Assembly (NCBI GenBank): GCA_030549495.1
Contig: JAUIRK010000511.1
Coordinates: 283,501-347,500 of the forward strand
DNA from: Nectonema munidae
Lineage: Eukaryota; Nematomorpha; Nectonematoida; Nectonematidae
Direction: 5' to 3'
Length of the DNA stretch: 64,000 nucleotides
A program made the translations under genes and the position numbers. A model generated the notes under the pieces. It worked only from the letters and a program-made list of their open reading frames with translations, was not told where the DNA came from and made no database searches. Positions 36,181 to 48,307 of the stretch are shown here, in pieces. How positions within the stretch are numbered: the stretch's first letter is position 1; each line of letters starts with the position of its first letter.

Positions 36181-37569
36181 CCAGCTCATAACGGTTTTTA
36201 TTATAAAAAGTTCCTAATAGACTTGAAATCATAAAAAGAGAACAGCATCAACCACAGGGATCTCATTAAATATCTTTCTTTTTTATTATAAAAATTGTTG
36301 CATTAGATTTCCCAGTTAATCATGGCATTAAAAAAGGAAAATAGTTCAGTTTGACCTAATGTATATTTTATCCTTTGTCTTTTAGAATTAGGCCTATATA
36401 TACCGCTTCAGGTCGGAATGGGCAAGGTTCAGGAAAAGCCTACTGAATCTTCTTAATCCATTGATATCACCCAAATCCCTTATAAATCATTATCATTTAT
36501 AATGTCTTTGAGACGCATAGCAATAGCAGGGATACTGCTTCTTTTTTTTCAAATTTGGCATATAATGTAATTCAAAAAATAGGAAAGAGGTTTTGTAAAA
36601 CAATTCATAAAATAGAGGATCAACTTAAGAATTGTCACCACAAAATACAATAAGGTGAGGATTTTTAAAGTAAAAGAATTTGGGGAGAAAATTTAATTAT
36701 AAAAAATAATTTGAAAAATGCATTTGATTTTAATTTAAATTGGCTTTATATTTAGATTTTATAAATTTAATTTATAATTGTACTGTCATCTGTTGATCGT
36801 CTGCATTATTAGGCTTGCAAACTGAAATCAAATTTTTGAAATATTTTATATTTTATTATATATTTTGAGTGACAATCATTTAGGTAGGAATTAGTGGTGT
36901 CAAAATCCTTAGAATAATACAAAATAAGTTTTTGTCATATGCATTTAATTGTTGGAGCCATAATCACATTAAAAAAGAAAGCAAACTGCCACTAAATTTT
37001 GTAATAATATTTCAAGAAATAACAATTTTTTATAAAGTTTATTTTAACAATTTAAAGCAAAAAATCAATCAAATAAAAATGTTATATTATTTTTATGGTA
37101 GATACCACAAAAGTTCCTCGATTTCAATTAATAAACTTAAATTTTTAAATAATTATAAACAAAAATCAAGAGGATATTTAAAGTATTGAGATATAGTTAT
37201 AAAAAGTTCATATAACCCCATTTTTATTGATATTGAATAATGATTAAAAATTTGGAAATCGACAAAGGTTGGAAGTTAATCTCGCTAACATAATTTTATA
37301 AAAATTAAATCATTCAAAATTTTAATCTTTCTTACTTTCCAATTTCCTCCTTTAGGATATATTTTTCAAGAAAACTATTATATTCAGACATAATTTAAAT
37401 AGCTGTAACTTAAAATGAGATAAAACAAATTATAAAAAAATAATTTTTAAAAATTTTATTAAATAAATTGTATAATAAAAGAATTTTAGTTGAGTATTCT
37501 AGAGTATGTAGCAAACGATAAGCTTTCTAATGATATATATATCATGAAAAAGAAATATTGAAAAACAGT

Positions 37570-37708
37570 TTAACCCATTTAAGACCAAGCAAAGCAGACG
37601 ATATCTAAAAAAAACGCAGACGATTTATATTCAAAGTCATTGAAAAAAGCAGACGAAGATGAAATTACTTATGTTCCAAAATAGGAACATTGGTCGTAAA
37701 TGGGTTAA
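37570..37708 (-). mobile_element. TTAA MITE, subfamily A
   Basis: 139 bp with intact TTAA ends, hairpin and three CAGACGA motifs. Very close to the 26542 copy. Confidence 0.88.
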
Positions 37709-38655
37709 TTCTTTCTGCAAATCAAACAAGTAAAAATTTTTAAAAAGTAGTATTAGTAATAGTATTATTATTATTATTATATATTACATAAACATTTCAA
37801 CCAATCATATAGTTTTTATGAAATAAAACTGCAATTTCAAAGTTAAATTTTTTGAACTTTTAGGTAGAATTTTTGAAATGTGGCTTTCAATATGTATGTA
37901 AAATATTTTTTGTAAATTTTTATATTAAGTACATTTTTTAAGCATTTTACGATTTACACATTTAAATATATAATAAGGCTGGCAAGTTTGGCAAGTTGTC
38001 TCCCTGGAGGTCTTGCCAGACCTCTGATTTATGTATGTTTTGATTCTGTGCATTCTTTCACTTATCTTATCATGGAAAAATCATATAAATCACATGCAAA
38101 CTTTCCAGCCTCCTCTGTTCAAGTTTTTCTTATTACACTTCACAATAAACATAAAAGACTATTTCATCGTCTTTCGAAAAACAACATTCCAAATTAGTAT
38201 CACTTGTAATATAAATGTTTCACAGACATGAAAATATTTGAAATCAAATAATGGAAAAAAAAATCTTTGACCTTTCAATTCTTAACTGAAACTAACACTG
38301 AATTCATTTGAACTGTTGTTTTTAAATTTAACCTTATACAACCTCATAGCGAAAAATCACCTCTTTTCATAGTTTTTGCAAATTCTTTCATATTTGGTAT
38401 GAAAATCTTTACTTTTAAAATTTTAAAATTTTGACGAAACTACAATAAACAAAAAAAAAATTTCAAAATTTTCATTTTGCTTTCAGGATTTCAAAAAAAA
38501 AATTTGAAAAAATTTACGATTGAAAAAATTTCGATAATTCATTTTTCATTTTAATTCGTATAATGAAAACTTTTGAAAACTAATTTATAATGATTTTTTG
38601 CATTTTAGAGTCGTCTTGCTTCATAGAATTTTAGAAAACTCAGTGTATTGAAAAG

Positions 38656-40781
38656 TTGCTAGTTATTATGAAAAGACAAAAAAATATAATAAATTTAATG
38701 AATAAAAACTCGAAAAAAAATGAAATTGTTAGAATGAAATATGTATCTCAACCTTTTCAGCAAGAATCAAATGTTGAAAATATTTTTAACGAAGTTCCAG
38801 AAAGTTCAAATGTATCGGATCCATTTATTCGAGTTCTACCAGATTGCTGGAGTGAGGACTAATTTAACACATTCAAAGCTAAATATATGGTCTCATCATT
38901 CAAAACAAAAAACTAGGATGCCTACATTTTTCAAAAAGCGAAAAAGTAAATCTCCTTCGCACTGGACTACGCATTTCTTCCGAGTGGGCCAGCTGCACCG
39001 TTGAGCCATCTGGAAATACAAATGCTACCTCGTCATGCTTCTTTGAGGAAAAAATTCGATATCATTTTTCATCCAAGAAGACCACAATTAGCGAAAGTTT
39101 TGATAAAATCAATGAAAAGTTTTTAGACTCAACAATCAAAGTTTTTAATACCTTTTACAGTATGGCAAAAAACTGCAGACCATTTTCTGATATCGAGTAT
39201 TTGGTTGAGCTTTAACAAATAAATGGTGTACAAATGGGCGTTGGGCTTCATTCTCGTAAAACGGCCGTAAAGATTGTTGACCACATTTCAACAAACCTTA
39301 AAAAAAAAGTTTTCACCAAAATTATAGAAAAAAACGGAAATTTTGTATAATAGTAGACGAAGCTTTCACCATATCGAACAAGTCAGTGCTCATCATTTTT
39401 TGAATGTAAAGGACACTGAAGTTTCACCGGTTATATTTTTTAATTTGGTTAAACTTGTGGATCAGGGTGCATAAAACATTTTTTCATCGCTTTTATCAAG
39501 TTTAATGAATGGTGGTATTAACGAGGATTATTTGAGAGAAATTTTAGTTGCGTTTTGGTTAGGTGGAGCCAGTGTCATGCTTGGACGCCATTCAGGCGTA
39601 GGTGTTCGATTCAGAAAAAGTTTTCCCAATATTGTTCTTTGGCATTGCATTAATCACCGGTTACAGTTGGTACTGGATGACTCCGTTAATGATGTAAAGC
39701 AGGTTAATCATTTAAAAATATTCATTGATAAGATCTATAAAATTTTTCATCAGTCAAACAAAAATCAAAATGAGCTTTTTAAAATTTCATCGGAGCTAGG
39801 GCAGCAAATTTTAAAAATAGGTAGAGTTTGGGGTCCCAGGTGGGCAGCTTGTAGTTTGAGGACTACTATTGCCTCTACTTTTTGGACTACTATTGCTACT
39901 ATTTTTCAAATGAAGGCTTTTTGGGGATGGCATCGCGATTATCGAACAAAAGTTTTCTCTATGATTTGGCTTTGATGATTGATATTCATCAAGAAATCTC
40001 AATATTGTCCAACGGTTTGCAAGCGAGAAATATAACGATTCAAAAAGCAGATAAACTTATTAAAAGATCGATCAAAGCTTTTAACTGGATGATTGAAAGT
40101 AAGGGTGTTTAAGAAAAGAAAGCAGATAAAAAAAATTATAGAAGAGTTGAAAGAAATTGAGTGGGTTGAAAATTCTAAAATAATCAGAATTCCACCTCAA
40201 AATCTTCTTCAAAAAGTTATTGAAATCATTAAAAAGGGTAGGGCAATGACTTTATCAAAGCATCATCTTGTACGACTGAGATTGACTACTCGAGTTTTCA
40301 TATTTTTTGAATCCGAATTCATGGCAGATCGAGAGGTGATTATTCCATGGAAAGAAGGTGAGGAAAGCCTCATTCATTTCGAAAGATTTTTGTCATCGAA
40401 TCGATCTCAATGAATATAGAGATTATATTGAAAACTCATTAATTCAAACGAAAACTTTACATGCATCCGACTTAGCAGAGAGCAATAAAAAGGGCTATAA
40501 ATATATTGAATGTCGTGGCTGTTAGTACAGCGGAAGCAGAGAGAGGCTTTTCAATGATGAACAATATATGTTCCGAAAAAAGAAACCGATTGTCAGTTCA
40601 TAACATCTCAAACCTGATGATAATAAATTTAATTGTCATGCTGCTAAAAAATTGGAAGGCAAAAGATACAGTTATAACCTGGTTGAGAAAAAATCATTCA
40701 GCAAATGACACAAGAGTAAAAAGAAAGCAAGAAGATGAAGTCAATCAAAAACAAGAGGCAATCTGGAAATACCTCGATTGA
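38656..40781 (+). pseudogene. hAT transposase pseudogene, KIAA1586/ZBED-like
   Basis: Plus-strand relic of a hAT transposase in several frames. A lysine-rich N-terminal piece at 38656-38862 is followed by FFEEKIRYHFSSKKTTISES (about 39040), MGVGLHSRKTAVKIVDHIST (about 39235) and IVDEAFTISNKSVL (about 39350), the region holding the first catalytic Asp. Then RKSFPNIVLWHCINHRLQLV (about 39610-39675; family CxxHRLxL), VWGPRWAACSLRT (about 39825), and a C-terminal hAT dimerisation domain at 40506-40780 (VSTAEAERGFSMMNNICSEK then RNRLSVHNISNLMIINL). Stops and frameshifts occur throughout, so it is inactive. No ends were identified. It directly precedes a gypsy relic and a piggyBac relic. Confidence 0.82.
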
Positions 40782-41223
40782 GATTATAATTCTGTTTTTT
40801 TTATTTTTCATTTTTTCACAATATTTTTGAAGCATTAAACAAGTTTTGCATACAAGCTTTTTTCACTTTAAAACATGAAATTTTTCATTGTATAAGGGTT
40901 GGATAAATACAATTAAAATGAGTAGTAAGAAAGCCTAAAAAATATAAATTTACATAGGGTTTTCGATCGAGTAGTTTGGAAAACTTGAAAATATTTTCGG
41001 AGTAGTCTCAAAGAAATTTGAAACCCATCACTGTATAATGTATACTCACATTATATACAATTTAAAGAAACCTTCTTAGTATGATTATTTATATTCATTG
41101 AATCGAAGTATACATCACTTTCTGGGTTTGTTTTTTTATATTTAATCAATCTTAGAATTCTTCATACAAACTATCGTCAAAAAAGGGCATGAATTCCTAT
41201 TTCGTGAGTTCTATTTCAAGTTC

Positions 41224-43052
41224 ATGCTTCATAACTACTCGTCCTTGGAAGCTCTCTACCGCCTAACCAAGAAGTCCGAACCTTGGCACTGGACCAAGAA
41301 TAGGAAGATGCTTATCTTAAGTCGAAGGAGTTCCTGTCGTCTTAGAATGTACTCGTCCATTACAATCCAGCGTAGGAATCGGAGCCGTCTATTCCATTGT
41401 TACCAAGACGGAAAAAATTACAACCAAATTCAGAAAGAAGCCCTTGCGATCCTTTACAGATTGAAGAAGTTCTACCAGTACATCTACGGACGGAAGTTCA
41501 TCTTGGTCACGGACCACTGACCTCTCATTCCGATGTTTGGACCAGGAAAAGCTACCCCCACCCTCGCTGCAAATCGTCTTGCTCGGTGGACCATATTGTT
41601 GAATCAGTTTTTACTATACGACATTGAATACCGGAGAATCACGGATCAATCCATTGCCGATGTTCTGAGTCACCTGCCTGTGTTCAACGATCCAAATTAT
41701 GATGGTGAGGAAAGTGAAGAGGTTTGCGCGGTTTAAGAGATAGTCGACGAGTGGACGCCAACAACGCCCTTCAACACGAATCAGCAAAAGATCCAGTCAT
41801 TTCTACGATCATGCGGTTTACACGCGAAGGATGGCCAAAGAAAAGTGACGAAAGTAGTGAAATGCAACGCTTCAGACAAGTTGCCGATTTTCTAGCCGTA
41901 ATCAACGCATGCCTTATCATGGGTTCCAGAGTCGTCATTCCAGCCATCCTCCACAGAAACGTTCTGGATCAGGTGCACATTGGGGTCTTTCCGAATGTCA
42001 CTCGAATCAAATGCTGGCACGAACTTCCGTACTATTTTTTTGAATTGAAGTCACTTGCAGGAGTTGTGTTTCCTGCGGAGAGCACCAGAAGAAGCCGTTC
42101 AACACAACGGTTCACCTTTGGATGCTACCTGAAAAGTCATAGAGTCGACTACACTTGGATCATGCTATTACCTTCTTAGGATCCAACTGGTTGTCCTAGT
42201 CGATGCATACTCCAAATTACCTATGTGCACCGAACGCAGTCGATTACATCAAAGGCGACGATCAACCTGCTGCAAGAGAATTTTGAAGATTTTGGGTATC
42301 CGCATACACTGCTACTACTTTTTCATATCAGAAGAGTTCCAATCCTGGTGCAAACAACGTGGAATAATTCACCTCCATGGAGCTCCATACCTTCCAGCTA
42401 CAAATGGAGCAGCCGAACGAATGATCCAAACAGCCCAGCATGCTCTACGAAAATCTTTGCTTCTTCCGAGAAGAGCGCTGCAAGAATTCCTGATGCAGTA
42501 TCGCCGAACGCCCAACTCTAATGGATATTCACCAAGTGAACTACTCAACCTCCGCCAAACCGTACAAAGATCGATGTCTGCTGCCATCTTCAGCTCATAA
42601 TTCCAAAGGAAAGCAAGCCAAGGAAGCTTCAAACAGAAAAGCTTATCGAACTGCCTCATCGCTACAAATTTGCGGACGTTGTATACGCCCTCTACTTCAG
42701 TCCACACCACAAAAGAGACGCCCACTGGGTTCTTGCAGTTGTCACCAAACGCAAAGGTACGCGAATATACAATGTCCGAGCCCAGCCCTGTGGACCTACA
42801 TGGAGACGTTACGTGGAGCACCTACAACCACGTCTATGTTCCTACGAGGGTGCCGAACCAGGATTGGACGTGCATTCCCCCGAAGACGCACCTACTCATG
42901 ATGAAATGCCAGGCGAATCTGATCCGAAGCCACATGATCAGGTACCATCTGAAGTCGCCCCGCAAGAACCCAAAAAAATACGTCGATCTTAGTGGAAGAA
43001 CAAAGGAATACCCCCTCGCCGTTATTCGCTTTCCGGGTGAACCAGAAGCTTA
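41224..43052 (+). pseudogene. Ty3/gypsy pol remnant (RNase H and integrase)
   Basis: LTR-retrotransposon polyprotein relic. Blocks in order are the reverse-transcriptase/RNase H junction LYRLTKKSEPWHWTK (41260), RNase H NYNQIQKEALAILYRLKKFY (about 41420) and GRKFILVTDH, a stop where family members read K/R, and ARWTILLNQFLLYDIEYRR. The integrase follows with APYLPATNGAAERMIQTAQH (about 42390) and YRRTPNSNGYSPSELL. The integrase C-terminal module WVLAVVTKRKGTRIYNVRA then PCGPTWRRYVEHLQPR runs to about 42850. Reading moves from frame 1 (41224) to 3 (about 41724), 1 (42223) and 3 (42600), with an internal RNase H deletion. Gag, protease and most of the reverse transcriptase are absent. The 3' LTR follows 11 bases after the last stop. 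Confidence 0.85.
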
Positions 43053-43063
43053 GTGGGGGTGTG

Positions 43064-43406
43064 TGTTGTATGACGAATATGTATATTGAAATGTTGATAT
43101 TCAAATACATGCAATATGTTTCATTTACGTTCAAATACATGCAATATGTTTCATTTACGTTCAAATACATGCAATGTGTTGCATTTATATACATCCATTC
43201 GACATTCAAATATGTCGCGTTACAATACTGATTTGTCTATCTGAAACGCACCTCTTCTGCATATAAAGTCGTGCATTTTCGATATACATTTCTTCTTATT
43301 GCACCTTATTTTGTCTTGATTATATAACTGCCTGTTCGTGTTCAATAAATCCGATCTTTGCTACCTTGTATCTCGGCTTACGCGTTCTTAGTGTAAGAAT
43401 ACAACA
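43064..43406 (+). repeat. 3' LTR of the gypsy relic
   Basis: Begins TGTTGTATGACG and ends GAATACAACA, giving perfect 8-bp terminal inverted TGTTGTAT/ATACAACA. It is preceded by a purine-rich AGTGGGGGTG tract. It contains ATTATATAAC (TATA-like, about 43318) and a CAATAAA signal (about 43344). Three tandem units of about 30-32 bp starting TTCAAATACATGCAAT lie at about 43098-43190. No second LTR in the window. Confidence 0.85.
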
Positions 43407-43789
43407 TAACTTTAATTAATTTTGATGTTATAAATACGAATTTAGTTCTTTTTCCCCTAGATACAGTTTTTTTGCAATCGTAATCTCTTATTTTCATGCC
43501 TATTTAGCATATAAATAAATATTTTATAATGTATGCATTATATACAAAGTAATTAAATTTAACCCTCAAAGGACGGAGAAGGGAATTTTACGTCATTCGA
43601 TGAACTCATTTTTGACGAATAAATAAATTCGGTATATTAGAAGCACTCACTAATCGTTTTACAATGTTGACAGATATAATTCCCTGTCATTCAAACCGGT
43701 AACATAAACTTCACTAGCAAAGACATAAAAGCTTCTAAAATCAACAATGAAACACTTTCATTCCATATCTGCCTTGTTTTGAAGGGTCA

Positions 43790-44165
43790 TAAACCTTCAT
43801 TGGGGATCTTCCTGTATTTACCAGCTGTTCGTCCAATAGTTATATAATCAGTAGGACACCAGTATTTATAACAATTTTTAAAAAATTCATCGTGTAAATA
43901 CCTTATAGGACTTAATTTATCTGAAACATTTCTATTTCTTTTCACATCAAATCTAATAATATATTTATTAAGATAAAACATGTCTCTACTGATTGCAGCT
44001 TTCAAAAAAGATTCTCCATTTCTATCGGAAAATAAAATCTTTATGTTTACACGCTCATCTTTAGATTGGCCAATGTGATACCAGCAACCAAAATATGCTA
44101 AGAGATCTTCTTTAGAAAACCTCTCATAACAGTAGCGTAAATCTTCGAAAGAAGACCCAGCTTTA
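43790..44165 (-). pseudogene. piggyBac-type transposase fragment
   Basis: The minus strand reads FEDLRYCYERFSKEDLLAYF, GCWYHIGQSKDERVNIKILF, FLKAAISRDMFYLNKYIIRF, and DVKRNRNVSDKLSPIRYL, then YWCPTDYITIGRTAGKYRKI. This matches the order of the piggyBac DDE domain (SRNRFxxLxxxLRFD, DKLxPIRxxxDxF, PxxxxTIDEQLVxxRG). The hallmark TIDE is TIGR here, so the catalytic Asp is lost. Only about 120 residues remain and it ends abruptly on both sides. Confidence 0.75.
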
Positions 44166-44276
44166 CTATAATTAAAAAGTTTATGTAAAAAAAATTAAAG
44201 TAAATCAATAAAATCTAAAATTACAAATATGTTTTGTATCCAATATATTATTTTTTTTGCTATCTGAAAGCACTAG

Positions 44277-44420
44277 TAAGGGTGGACGACGGCTCGAACT
44301 CATTGGCGTAGTCAGGTGTGTGAACTAGAATAGCCCAAAAAATATTCTGGATAGGCTCGAAATTTGGGATCCGGACAAAAGCCCCTCTCCCCCTGAACAA
44401 AATCCCTTCTCTCAAAACCC
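44277..44420. repeat. C/G-richer repeat fragment, possible hAT debris
   Basis: Contains TTGGCGTAGTCAGG and a CCCCTCTCCCCCTGAAC patch, typical of decayed hAT MITEs here. Ends not defined. The stretch 44421-44831 shows nothing. Confidence 0.3.
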
Positions 44421-44831
44421 CTTTCTCTTTTAAACATAAAAACTTGATTTTAATATTAGAGTTTGTATTAACCCTATTAGTCACTAAAAAATTAATTGTA
44501 GAAAATTGACTGAATCATATCCCTTCAAATTTTGTGACTTTTCCTATAATCGCTAGCTGCATCTTTTGAAACCATTTCATGGTAGTTGAATGACCCTTTC
44601 ATGTCCAAAACTGTCAATCAAAATTTTTCAGCAAAATGTTGACATTATCTGTACTTAATCGTATAACTTAGGATCTAGTATTATATAATAATACTTTGAA
44701 AATTTATAATTATATACAGTTTGAAACGCATAACACTTTATATATTTAATTTTTTCAATAATCATGGCTACTTTTTAGAAAATGTCAATCAAAATTTTGA
44801 TTGATCAAAAATATATCTAATAAAATATACC

Positions 44832-45580
44832 TTCAAATTTTACATAAAATATATGTTTTTATACCAAATCAACCATGCTGTTTTCATTTCTGGACTCATT
44901 TTTTACGTTTAGGATGTGAAAATACCTATAAGTGTTCATCAAATTTGCGGTTTACTTCTGAAAATTATTCATTCAAATTTTACATAAAATATATGTTATA
45001 CTAAATCGGCCATTCTGGTTTCATTTTTTAAGTTTAGGATGTGAAAATACCTATAAGTGTTCATCAAATTTGCGGTTTACTTCTAAAAATTGTCTCCAAA
45101 AATATTCATTCAAATTTTACAATGAAATATATGTGTTATACTAAATCGGCCATGCTTGTTTCATTTCTGGGCACATTTTTTACGTTTAGAATGTGAAAAT
45201 ACCTATAAGGTTAATCAAATTGCGCTTTACTTCTAAAAATTGTCTCAAAAAACATTCATTCAAATTTTACAATGAAATATGTTTTTATACCAAATCAACC
45301 ATGCTGTTTTCATTTCTGAACTCATTTTTCACATTTAGAGGTTTTAAAATATTTGTCAATATCAATAAAATTTTCGGTTTACTTCTAAAAGCTATCTCCA
45401 AAAATATTCTCTCAATTTTACATGAATATGTTTTTATACCAAATCAATCATGCTGTTTTCATTTCTGAACTCATTTTTTACATTTAGGATGTGAAAATAA
45501 CTATAAGTGTTAATCAAATTTGCGGTTTACTTCTAAAAATTGTCTCCAAAAACATTCATTCAAATTTTACAATTAAATAT
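44832..45580. repeat. Tandem array of about 145-bp units
   Basis: Units start at TTCAAATTTTAC near 44832, 44972, 45109, 45259, 45410 and 45559 (spacing about 137-151). Each contains ACCATGCTGTTTTCATTTCT, a GGATGTGAAAATACCTATAA block and TTTGCGGTTTACTTCTAAAA. Five full units plus the start of a sixth, which runs directly into the DNA-transposon half at 45575. Confidence 0.9.
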
Positions 45581-45821
45581 ATAAGGTAGTATAAACAAGA
45601 ATCTCTATAGTTAAAAATCTCTATTTACATTAGTAGCTACATGTATTTACATGGGTAGTTGCTGCATCGAGACTGTCGTCGGTATTAGCCTCTAAGGTTA
45701 GGCCTGGTTTCTTGCACCAATATGCCACAAGATTTAAAGGTTTGCTTTTTGTTACGCTTTGATAAGTCCACCCTCAATTTTGGAGGGCTAAAAGGTCGAC
45801 TTATACATCGAAATATACGGT
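45575..45821 (-). mobile_element. Half of the 1139-1587 DNA transposon
   Basis: In reverse orientation this matches 1139-1375, including the terminal CGTATATTTCGATGTATAAG, TTTAAATCTTGTGGCATATT and CTACATGTAAATACATG-like blocks. The other half and terminal repeat are missing. It adjoins the tandem array. Confidence 0.75.
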
Positions 45822-46051
45822 AATTGAAATTTGTATTACATAAAGATAATTTGTTGTTTCAAGGGTTTTTAAAAAATAGCAAAATATGTTTCCACATTGC
45901 TTAGATGAATTTAACCACACTGCGAACCTAGGCCGCAGGTTGAGCATCCCTGCTCAAGGGTATAAAGATATGCAATAAACTCTCATAATTAAAATTAGGT
46001 ATACTTAATTACACATTACTGCCATTTATATATAATTATTGTGAATTAAAT

Positions 46052-46160
46052 TATGCGTAGCTCTTTTGGGGTAAGAGCGCGGGGTCTCAATCCAGATGCT
46101 CTGGCTTGGATTCCTGATTGTGACCATCCTTACTAATCTGGCCAGCTTCTTCTCTTGGAT
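46052..46160 (+). repeat. tRNA-like SINE, family 2
   Basis: GTAGCTCTTTTGGGGTAAGAGC resembles a tRNA A-box arm; GGATTCCTGATTGTGACC is the B-box region. Related to 12507-12605. No complete cloverleaf, so not called as a tRNA. Confidence 0.5.
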
Positions 46161-46494
46161 GAGGTACCGATAACTAAAAAAATATGTAAATAAAATAAAA
46201 TCTAGCTGTCAAAATGAATTTTAACAATATTTCATTAAAAATAAAAATCATCCAAATTATAATAATCGACTAAATGCAAAAGTGTTTTAAATTTGATAAT
46301 TCGTTTCTCAAACAAATAATCTATAATGAATTACCTAACCGCCTCATCGTGCACTGCCCATATGGCTAGTCTGATTATTTTTTTTCTAGTTAGCGTAAAA
46401 AGTTCCGCCACCATTTTTACAGGTGCCACCCGTTAAAGATGCTAGGAATGAAGAAGGTGTGAGAATTGGTGAAGACATTTTGAAAGCAATACCT

Positions 46495-46500
46495 TTTATT
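46495..46500 (-). terminator. Candidate polyadenylation signal of the 47-61 kb gene
   Basis: AATAAA on the minus strand about 700 nt after the stop codon at 47196. The intervening 3' UTR includes a GAT/ATC run at about 47058-47079. Weak evidence: the genome is AT-rich and such hexamers are common. Confidence 0.3.
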
Positions 46501-47195
46501 AGTTTTAATTTGAATTTTTTAAACAAGAATTTAACAATGATAAACGCGTTTTTCGTTACATAACATTGCATCATGGGGTTTAGACTTTCCAATGTATATC
46601 AAAGTTTACGGTCATATATCTGCATATATCTATGATCATCATAATCGTAAAGTTAGTTACAAGATTTGTACACATCAGGTTTTGAGATGAAAAAGGTTTT
46701 GAAAAACGATGCACAAAATAAAAAATAGGTTTTGCATAGAAACAAGATATGGCAGATTTGGAAGGAAAGGCGAGATAAACAATGAAGTGAATAGTACACA
46801 TCCATCCATCCATTCACACACACGATGCAAAAATAGAGGTGTAAAAAAGAGCGTTGTAATAAAAAGTTTCATAATACATCATCATCACCTTTAGCATAAT
46901 AAATGCAAAGTTATGGATAGAATATACAGAATACATATATAATACTAACAGATCAATTTTTATGGAAGGTAGAGATGAATTAAAAAATTTAGCACTAGTA
47001 GTGTAGGTTAAAATAGAATCTTTGACAAGCTTTGTACAACACTGGAAGAGGATTGAAGATGATGATGATGATGATGATGCTAGAAATTTGTAAATGCATC
47101 GCTTAAATGTGGTGATGAGCAGCACTTTCGAAATTGCAGTGATGCTAGGAAGACGCGCTTAGCTCAGGGTGAATGAGAGAAGAATGAAATCGTTC

Positions 47196-48307
47196 TTAGC
47201 GAGTTTGTGTCCCAAAATCGCGCATGAAGCTGTTCAGTTCGTCCAATTCTCTTTGAGTCGGTGGACGTCGTTGGGATTTTGCGGGGTAGGAAGGATGTCC
47301 GCCAGGTGTGTCATATGGTCTTTGAGATGCGCCGTTGTATCTGTGGAAGCTGCGTTCATCCTTGCGATCATGAAAGTCAGAAGATTGATCGTATCGCTGC
47401 TGTTGATGACGATATCTGCTGTCTCCACCTTCCCTGTAATAAGAACTTGTTTGGTCATAGCCTCCACCCCCACCCCCAATCAAATGCCGCGGAGTAGAGT
47501 GTTTCCGCATTTGGTGATCCGTTGTATCTTCTGCATAGCCTCGATGAAATCGCTCTTCGCCCCTTCTCCTATCCTCTTCTGCCGCTACATTCCCCATTGA
47601 TCGGTACTGCTTGGCGCGATCCATAAAGCCATCCCTGTAAAATCTTTCTTTCTCACTTTGTGAAGTAGTTGTGGCTCCTGCACCTCCTGTGCTTTCATAC
47701 TCCTTGTTACCCTCTTCAGCGCTTGTTTCTTTGTACCTTCGGTACGTTTCCGTTACCGTCTTACCAGATGGGGCAGGAACGTAATGATGATAAACTCTTT
47801 CAACGCAAGGATAGTAGCGAGCACCAGCATCCTCTCTTTCAAAGTGCCGATCTGAACTTCGGGAACGCATACTCTTTTCGTGATAAACGACGTCATCGCC
47901 TTTCGTTCGGTACTGCGTTCGCATTCCGTCGTCAAAATAGCGTCTTCGGCGACTGTAATCGTTTTCCCAATCGTGATAGGATGAGGGCATGATCATTCGG
48001 TCGCTTCGAGAATCAATTGTGCTGGCGGGATAATCGACATAGTACTGACTTTGCTGATCGTGAAATTTTCGTTGACGTGACGAAGATCTTCGGTATTGAG
48101 ATTCGTCTTCGGTATAGCGATTTTGGGAGTAACGAGGCTGTGATCGGCTTTCCCGAACATACCTAACTCCCTGCTCTCGACTTGGCGAAGCTTCTTTTGT
48201 GCGCGTTTCGCGGATTCTGTGCTCTCGCTTGATTATCGCAATTTCACCAGGTTTAAGGGTGTTCACGTCAATAGGTAGATTTTTAAGGATTTCATCACGA
48301 GATTGGC
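47196..48307 (-). CDS. Terminal coding exon of the Ser/Arg/Tyr-rich protein
   Basis: 1112 nt: two bases, 369 codons and TAA. The acceptor is ATATTTTTAG. The two leading bases GC complete a Gly codon with a single G from either upstream donor (57155 or 53538). The longest open frame in the window, with low AT content and no transposon similarity. Residues 1-35 (LPIDVNTLKPGEIAIIKREH) look folded or motif-like; the rest is predicted disordered, with RSSSRQRK, SRRRRYFDD and IGGGGGGYD stretches. Frames on the opposite strand here are shadows. Confidence 0.85.

Larger units (their letters stand above)
23094..38655. other. Region between CaMKII exon 2 and the transposon cluster
   Basis: No secure exon apart from the elements listed. 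The first coding exon of CaMKII, which should end in GGAAA before a donor, was looked for on the minus strand and not found. The sequence is AT-rich with GAT repeats near 34568-34603 and TTA repeats near 37757-37779. The stretch 38250-38640 is A/T homopolymer-rich. Confidence 0.4.

Noticed and set aside
42369-42821. 150-codon minus frame
   Set aside because: Opposite-strand shadow of the gypsy integrase relic.
46052-46125. Possible functional tRNA gene
   Set aside because: A- and B-box-like motifs are present, but no complete cloverleaf can be drawn and a relative exists at 12.5 kb; treated as a SINE.
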